Shown piece by piece: positions 5,404 to 5,875 of a stretch of 5,875 nt of DNA. Source of the stretch: DATEPR01 sp036503065 (GTDB lineage: Bacteria; Actinomycetota; Actinomycetes; Mycobacteriales; Pseudonocardiaceae); assembly GCA_036503065.1 (NCBI GenBank), contig DASXXM010000144.1, forward strand, positions 1 to 5,875. The letters are read 5' to 3'. A program made the translations under genes and the position numbers. Below the pieces are notes generated by a model. The model saw only the letters and a program-made list of their open reading frames with translations, was not told where the DNA came from and searched no databases. Positions within the stretch are counted from its first letter, which is position 1. Every line of letters begins with the position of its first letter.

Positions 5404-5419
5404 CGTCTGTAATGAGACG
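5404..5419 (+). other. Small hairpin abutting the prfA ribosome binding site
   Basis: CGTCT (5404-5408) and AGACG (5415-5419) form a 5-bp stem with loop GTAATG. The 3' arm takes up the first G of the GGAG (5419-5422) that serves prfA. It is short and may be chance, or a minor influence on initiation. Confidence 0.3.
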
Positions 5420-5427
5420 GAGAAACA

Positions 5428-5875
5428 GTGACGAAGCCGGTACCGGAGGTGCTGGGCGCGCTGGTGGCCGAGCACGCCGCGTTGGAGCAGCGGCTCGCCG
5501 ATCCAGCAGTGCACGGCGACCAGGTGCTGGCGCGCAAGCTGTCCCGCCGTTTCGCCGAGCTGGGTCCGGTCGTGCGTGCGATCCGCGAGGTCGAGTCCAC
5601 CCGGGACGATCTGGCCGCGGCACGGGAACTCGTCGCGGAGGACCCGGGTTTCGCGGCCGAGGCGGACGCGCTCGCGCAGCGGCTGCCGGTCGCGGAGGCG
5701 CGACTGACCGAACTGCTGCTGCCGCGCGACCCGCACGACGGGTCGGACGTGGTGCTGGAGGTGAAGTCCGGCGAGGGCGGCGAGGAGAGCGCGCTGTTCG
5801 CCGGCGACCTGCTGCGGATGTACCTGCGCTACGCCGAACGCCGTGGCTGGCGCGCCGAGGTGCTCGACGGCACCG
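5428..5875 (+). CDS. prfA: Peptide chain release factor 1, N-terminal part (3' end outside window)
   Basis: RF1 recognises UAA and UAG stop codons in the ribosomal A site and triggers release of the finished protein. The GTG at 5428 is preceded by GGAG (5419-5422) with five-base spacing and opens a frame to the window end, 149 complete codons. Residues 1-100 form the helical N-terminal domain; LLLPRDPHDGSDVVLEVKSGEGGEESALFAGDLLRMYLRYAERRGW (about 96-141) closely matches the conserved start of domain 2 in E. coli RF1. The codon-recognition PxT motif and the catalytic GGQ motif lie beyond the window. The choice of RF1 over RF2 rests on this alignment and on the conserved rho-rpmE-prfA order; RF2 (prfB) normally sits elsewhere. 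The gene next downstream is usually prmC, the RF methyltransferase, but that cannot be seen here. Confidence 0.95.
   Translation, partial: MTKPVPEVLGALVAEHAALEQRLADPAVHGDQVLARKLSRRFAELGPVVRAIREVESTRDDLAAARELVAEDPGFAAEADALAQRLPVAEARLTELLLPRDPHDGSDVVLEVKSGEGGEESALFAGDLLRMYLRYAERRGWRAEVLDGT

Noticed and set aside
5624..5650. Third GGGAAC-N18-GTT match
   Set aside because: It lies within the prfA coding region with no gene start behind it in the window, and lacks the GCGGGAACAA flank. It shows that the motif can arise by chance.
1..5875. Novel defence, mobile or CRISPR system
   Set aside because: Apart from short regulatory stretches, the window is filled by conserved housekeeping genes in a known order. 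There are no spaced repeats, transposase, integrase or attachment-like sites.

Overview
The window is high-GC DNA (roughly 70% by eye) with strong G/C third-position bias, GTG starts on three genes, 4-bp ATGA gene overlaps and a long R/D/G-rich insert in Rho. These traits, and the order hom-thrC-thrB-rho-rpmE-prfA, point to an actinomycete. The same order is known from Mycobacterium tuberculosis. The start of Rho and the L31 sequence look to me like Pseudonocardiales, but that is an impression, not a demonstrated assignment. Every gene is on the + strand. The proteins are all conserved core functions; I see no mobile element, CRISPR array, RNA gene or accessory system.

Positions 1-2596 hold the aspartate-family threonine branch: the 3' part of hom (homoserine dehydrogenase with ACT domain), thrC (threonine synthase) and thrB (homoserine kinase). 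Both junctions are ATGA overlaps, so the three genes should be translationally coupled. Together they convert aspartate semialdehyde to threonine through homoserine and phosphohomoserine.

Positions 2597-2991 are a 395-nt gene-free stretch before rho and are the most interesting part. It holds a candidate ECF sigma-R/SigH-type promoter (GGGAAC-N18-GTT), a good housekeeping promoter (TTGCAC-N17-TACGCT) and a leader of about 290 nt. The leader contains an intrinsic-terminator-like hairpin followed by five T residues, two segments that could pair with the same hairpin arm in competing folds, and a possible 16-codon upstream ORF that spans the hairpin. This suggests that Rho is controlled by attenuation in its leader.

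Positions 2992-4980 encode transcription terminator Rho (662 aa) with a 208-residue arginine/aspartate-rich low-complexity insert. It is followed by a strong rho terminator hairpin whose loop carries the -35 element of a second GGGAAC-N18-GTT promoter for rpmE (zinc-type ribosomal protein L31, 5137-5349). A large terminator hairpin then separates rpmE from prfA (peptide chain release factor 1), which runs off the window end. The region thus links amino-acid supply, transcription termination, ribosome composition and translation termination, with a possible shared thiol-stress input at rho and rpmE.
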